Positions 12,759 through 16,296 of a stretch of 16,296 bases of DNA are shown here, one piece after another. A program made the position numbers and the translations under genes. The notes beneath the pieces are model-generated. The model saw only the letters and a program-made list of their open reading frames with translations, searched no databases and had not been told where the DNA came from. Position 1 is the stretch's first letter. Each line of letters starts with the position of its first letter. Source of the DNA: JBQTIM01 sp052388135 (GTDB lineage: Bacteria; Elusimicrobiota; Elusimicrobia; FEN-1173); contig JBQTIM010000179.1 in the NCBI GenBank assembly GCA_052388135.1, forward strand, positions 1-16,296, given 5' to 3'.

Positions 12759-15700
12759 TCACGCCTGGAAGGATATGACTTGGACGGTCGTGAGGATGTT
12801 TTCCAACTCTTCGCGGGTGAACAAAACACGTCCTTCTGCCAGGATTACCAGCAGCCGGGCCACCTGCCGAAGATTGGTCCACCGGGAAGGATCGTCGGTG
12901 ATCAAGTTAAAGGCAACGGGCCGGCCTCCTCCTATATAATGGGCCAGCCTCTCGGCGTCCAGGCGACCCAAGGCGTTTTTATAATTTTCTTTTTGCACGT
13001 AGACAGCGCCGGCCGGATCCACTCCGAATTCGCGCAACTTATTAAAAACCGTCTCTTGAACTGCCCCGTCATCATCGGAAACCAGGATCACCTGCGCTTC
13101 CGCGCTTTTGGCTCGGGCGAGGCGGGCCCGGAGGTCTTCGGCCAAGCGTTCTTTGAGGGCCCGGGGAACGTCGCGCTCCAGCAGGCCTGATATGTCGACG
13201 CCGTCGGAAAATTCCGCCGGCACATCCGCTGATTCTTCTCGGGCTGTCTTGGTCTTTTCCAAAACGGCCGCGCCGAGCGAAATGCTTCTCAGGATATCCG
13301 CCACATCTCCCGCGTTCGTTTCCAGCTCCGCCGCCCGCCGTAAAGCCAGAAGCGCCGCCAGAACGTCTTGAACCGCGCCGGGGAACGATTCTTCGTCCAT
13401 CGTCTTCCCGGAGCGCGGGGCGGCCAACACGCCGATCGCATGATAAGCCAACTGAGGCTCAAGCGCAACGTAACGACCGGACTCCAGCCCCCTGCCTAGA
13501 CTCATGAGACGGCGCGCGTCTTCCGTGTCCACGGCATCTTGAACCGGCTTTCCTTCCAGCAGGTCCAAGACCGTCTGAGGCCCGGCCAAACGCTGCGCAT
13601 CGGGCTGGAATTCAATGGCGATGGCATGGAACCGCGTGGCGATCCGCCGCCGTTCTTCGTCCGTGGAGGGAAGCAACGTCGGGAGGGCCGCCTTCAGCCT
13701 GTATCCCGCCCGGGCCAGCTCCGACTCCGCTCTTTCAGCCAATCCCGGGGCCGAGGGCTTCACCAAGGCTATCATGACGTCCGCCACCGTGGCGCCGGTG
13801 GGGCCAGTTCTTACGGCGCCTCCCGCGATCTCGAAAAAAGATGCGGCGTCGAATCGTTCCGTGTGATCTTCGATGGAAAGGCCCCGTGAAGCGGCCTTCC
13901 TCGCCATCTTCGCGCTGCCGACGGCTCCCGCCAAATCGGAGTTCCCATCCGCGCCGTCCGTGGCCCCGCTTAGAAAAAGAACATCTTCCAAACCTTCGTC
14001 ATGGAGTTTCTTGGCGACAAGCAACGTCAGTTGGCTGTTGCGGCCGCCCTTCCCCGGCTTTTTCCCCTGTAAGTCGACGGTGGGTTCTCCGCCCCACAAC
14101 AGCGCCACGCGCCGGCCGGTCTCCCGGGCTTTTTTCAGACCCGACCTTATGTCCCTTAAGATTCGCTCGGCGGCCTCCGCCACGTCCCCGTGTATTTTTC
14201 CCGGAACGACCACCGTTTCATAACCCCGGGTCGCGGCCTCCCGCGCCATGGCCTGGACCGCGGTGTCGTTGGTCGCCAAAACGATGAAGCGGTCATGCGG
14301 ATCCGCCTCTCGGCTTTCTTGGGTCAGCCAGTCTTGGGCCGCCCCGAGCCACTCTTTGACGTTATCGGGCAGGCCCTCCCAGAGGCCTTCACGGCTGTGG
14401 AGTATTTTCCAAGCCCGCCGGTAACTGACTTCGCCCCGGACCGTGGGGCCGGAGGCGATCAGCGAAGGAAGGTTCCCCTGGGTCGGGACGTCCGAGACAG
14501 CCAACGTCAGAAAAGAAACGCCCGGCCTGGCCATATGCCTCAGCTTCCCGGCTTTGATTTTTTCCAAAGCCCCTTGAACGGCGTTGATCTCACCAGCATC
14601 CAAGCCGTGGGCCAGCATGGCCTTGGTCAAATCTTGGATATCTTCCAGTTCAAGACCGTCTTCCGGCGCTCCGGCCAGAGCCGAGCCGCCGCCGGTCACG
14701 GCCGCAATGATTAAATCGCCCGGCCGGGCCGAGCTCACGATCCTGACCATTTCCTTCACGCCTTCCGCGCCTTGCTGGGTAGGAACGGGGTGCCCGGCCT
14801 CCGTCACCTTAATGGGGCCGATGGCCCCCTCCGCCTGGGCGTTGATTTGTCCGTCGGCGATCCTATCCCCCAGCATCTCGTTCAGGGCCCGGGCTATGGA
14901 ATCCGCTCCCTTGCCCATTCCAACGACAAAGACATTTCCGCCGTTCAAAGAATGTTCTTGCCCGTCCAAAATCAGGACGCCCCGCCGCCGGTCATACTTG
15001 ACTTTCTCCTTCACGAGCCGGTGCGGGTCCACGCTTCTAACCCCGTGCATAAAGAGGCTTTCTATATCGACGTGCCGGCCTCTCCAAAGGCGTCCCAGGA
15101 GATGGAATGCGCTGTGCATCATCGTCGGATGACGCCGTCCGTTCGAACCATTTTGAAGAGACGCCTCCAAGGACACGATATAAGCCGCCAGCGGCAAGGA
15201 AATGCGATGCCTGCGGGATTCCGACCGGACCTGCTTGAAAACAGTCCTAACGGAGGACAGCAGGCGCCTGTAAATTTTTCTCTTGCTCCACCTCTCCCCT
15301 GTCCTGTTTTGCTCCACCTCAAGCTCGGAAGTCATGGTCGCCGTGCCGTTGGCTTGGACGTGGGCGACCAGCTCGACGCCCATGTCCGCCAGGATGTCCG
15401 CCCCTGCCGGCGTGACCGCGCCGTTGCCGCCCGGAATCACGGCGCGCGCCCTTACGCGGCGGGCGTTTTTCGCCGTGATGACGTTCTCCCCGGCCGCCGG
15501 GATCAACAAATCCACGTCGGCCGTGACGAACGCCTCGAGGTCTTTTTCGGCGTTGACACGGTCAAACCGGACTTTTTGAAAGCTTTCCAGCCCTTGGCCG
15601 CCATTCTGCCGCACGGTCCTCAGATGATCGAACAGCTCGGGAAGCACATCCCCGGGTATGCCTTTCTGCGGATCCAGCGGTTCAATGATGAGATAATCCG

Positions 15701-16296
15701 CGCCCGCCGCACCACCGATGTATTCCGTGATCTTCATGATCTTGTCGCCTCGCTCGGCGATATGGATGGCGGTGTAGAGCCCCACATTGCCCAGGCCTTG
15801 CAGGGCCACGGTCATCCTCCTCCTTGATAGGCCCAGGCGCTTTTTCAGCATGCGGACGACCTCCGCGATCCCGAACCCGGCGGCCTCCATGCGGGCCACG
15901 GAGCCGCGGGCCCAGAACGTCTTCCCCTGGTGGTTCTTGAACTCGATGGGCTTCCCGGTCGCCAGGCCGAGCTCGAAGGCGTCGTGTTGGGTTTTCTTGT
16001 CGGCTTCCAGGAATTCAACATAAGCTCCATACAGAGGGAGATAACGGACATGCTCTCCCCGGTAGTCTCTCCATGAATAATTTCCGGGCGCCGCTTTTCC
16101 ATCGCTTTCCGCTTGAGCCCGCCGTTGCTCGCTGTAAAGGGTGGCCTCCAGCCAATCCCGCTTCGCTTCCGCCATGGGCTTTTGATCGCGCTCCGCGCGA
16201 GCCTCGTGTTCGGGGGTCCAGCCGAACTTTTTTAATAAGTGGTGGCCTATCCTCGTGTCATGGATCAACCCCTGCTCCAAAAATATGCGGATGATT
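12759..16296 (-). CDS. Fusion protein: Glu/Leu-type dehydrogenase domain + MOFRL glycerate 2-kinase + unknown C-terminal region (N-terminus off-window)
   Basis: The frame is open from its stop at 12759 to the right edge; numbering here is from TTG 16280 (1173 residues). Residues about 105-375 match the NAD-binding half of glutamate/leucine-type dehydrogenases: ATGKPIEF, the Rossmann loop GLGNVG at 162-167, DLLIPAAGENVIT, and VIPGGNGAVTP. The catalytic lysine domain is not visible in 1-100 and may lie off-window. Residues about 385-840 form a complete glycerate 2-kinase of the GckA/MOFRL type: VGMGKGAD, TGGGSALAGAPEDG at 529-542, SDVP, IASGPTV, GRNSQL at 746-751 and TDGADGNSD at 774-782. This kinase makes 2-phosphoglycerate from glycerate and ATP. 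Residues about 865-1173 match nothing I recognise; the end (VILVSDDDGAV, PVAFNLITDDPSRW) looks alpha/beta. There is no signal peptide in view. GC content is visibly lower than in the plus-strand genes. Confidence 0.85.
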   Translation of the reverse strand, partial: IIRIFLEQGLIHDTRIGHHLLKKFGWTPEHEARAERDQKPMAEAKRDWLEATLYSEQRRAQAESDGKAAPGNYSWRDYRGEHVRYLPLYGAYVEFLEADKKTQHDAFELGLATGKPIEFKNHQGKTFWARGSVARMEAAGFGIAEVVRMLKKRLGLSRRRMTVALQGLGNVGLYTAIHIAERGDKIMKITEYIGGAAGADYLIIEPLDPQKGIPGDVLPELFDHLRTVRQNGGQGLESFQKVRFDRVNAEKDLEAFVTADVDLLIPAAGENVITAKNARRVRARAVIPGGNGAVTPAGADILADMGVELVAHVQANGTATMTSELEVEQNRTGERWSKRKIYRRLLSSVRTVFKQVRSESRRHRISLPLAAYIVSLEASLQNGSNGRRHPTMMHSAFHLLGRLWRGRHVDIESLFMHGVRSVDPHRLVKEKVKYDRRRGVLILDGQEHSLNGGNVFVVGMGKGADSIARALNEMLGDRIADGQINAQAEGAIGPIKVTEAGHPVPTQQGAEGVKEMVRIVSSARPGDLIIAAVTGGGSALAGAPEDGLELEDIQDLTKAMLAHGLDAGEINAVQGALEKIKAGKLRHMARPGVSFLTLAVSDVPTQGNLPSLIASGPTVRGEVSYRRAWKILHSREGLWEGLPDNVKEWLGAAQDWLTQESREADPHDRFIVLATNDTAVQAMAREAATRGYETVVVPGKIHGDVAEAAERILRDIRSGLKKARETGRRVALLWGGEPTVDLQGKKPGKGGRNSQLTLLVAKKLHDEGLEDVLFLSGATDGADGNSDLAGAVGSAKMARKAASRGLSIEDHTERFDAASFFEIAGGAVRTGPTGATVADVMIALVKPSAPGLAERAESELARAGYRLKAALPTLLPSTDEERRRIATRFHAIAIEFQPDAQRLAGPQTVLDLLEGKPVQDAVDTEDARRLMSLGRGLESGRYVALEPQLAYHAIGVLAAPRSGKTMDEESFPGAVQDVLAALLALRRAAELETNAGDVADILRSISLGAAVLEKTKTAREESADVPAEFSDGVDISGLLERDVPRALKERLAEDLRARLARAKSAEAQVILVSDDDGAVQETVFNKLREFGVDPAGAVYVQKENYKNALGRLDAERLAHYIGGGRPVAFNLITDDPSRWTNLRQVARLLVILAEGRVLFTREELENILTTVQVISFQA

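Noticed and set aside
14772..15827. 351-codon plus-strand frame opposite the fusion gene
   Set aside because: The minus-strand frame carries kinase and Rossmann motifs; this one has none.

Overview
This is a GC-rich window, locally well above 70% GC in several genes, that looks like the chromosome of a Gram-negative (diderm) bacterium. Evidence for a diderm is a type IV-type pseudopilin, a secreted zinc amidase and a secreted NlpC/P60 peptidase. There is no rRNA, so the lineage is inferred. Pilin-like genes, small HAMP-only membrane proteins and large fused metabolic proteins suggest uncultured groups such as Elusimicrobiota or Omnitrophota, but I hold this weakly.

Layout. Bases 1-393 hold no gene. 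They carry two pairs of inverted palindromic repeats of the CATTGCGAG...GAAGCAATCCC type, then a rho-independent terminator for an off-window gene, then an extended -10 promoter. That promoter drives a tightly packed plus-strand run: sucC (394-1569), a pseudopilin whose start lies inside sucC (1526-2026), a HAMP membrane protein (2043-2606), sucD (2650-3609), a glycogen debranching enzyme (3620-5617), an NlpC/P60 endopeptidase with SH3 domains (5614-6666), a dipeptide epimerase of the enolase superfamily (6764-7879) and a DUF819/YjcL-type membrane protein (7947-9116). A repeat-rich gap of about 250 bp follows, with heptamer repeats and a long imperfect palindrome. After it comes an N-acetylmuramoyl-L-alanine amidase (9368-11338). 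On the minus strand, converging with it, are an APC-family amino-acid permease (11345-12691) and a very large fusion protein open to the right edge (12759-16296). The fusion joins a Glu/Leu-type dehydrogenase domain, a complete MOFRL glycerate 2-kinase and an unrecognised C-terminal region of about 300 residues.

How it may work together. The amidase, NlpC/P60 peptidase, L-Ala-D/L-Glu epimerase and DUF819 protein form a plausible peptidoglycan-peptide salvage set: glycan-peptide cleavage, release of dipeptides, transport, and epimerisation of L-Ala-D-Glu. Glutamate from that route could be deaminated to 2-oxoglutarate and reach succinyl-CoA, the substrate of SucCD, but this link is inference.

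Most notable points: the sucC-sucD pair is split by a pilin and a HAMP gene; SucD carries a 48-nt insert made of two perfect hairpins; short reading frames bridge several intergenic gaps and end on the next start codon as NTGA; and the dehydrogenase-kinase-unknown fusion has a base composition unlike its neighbours.
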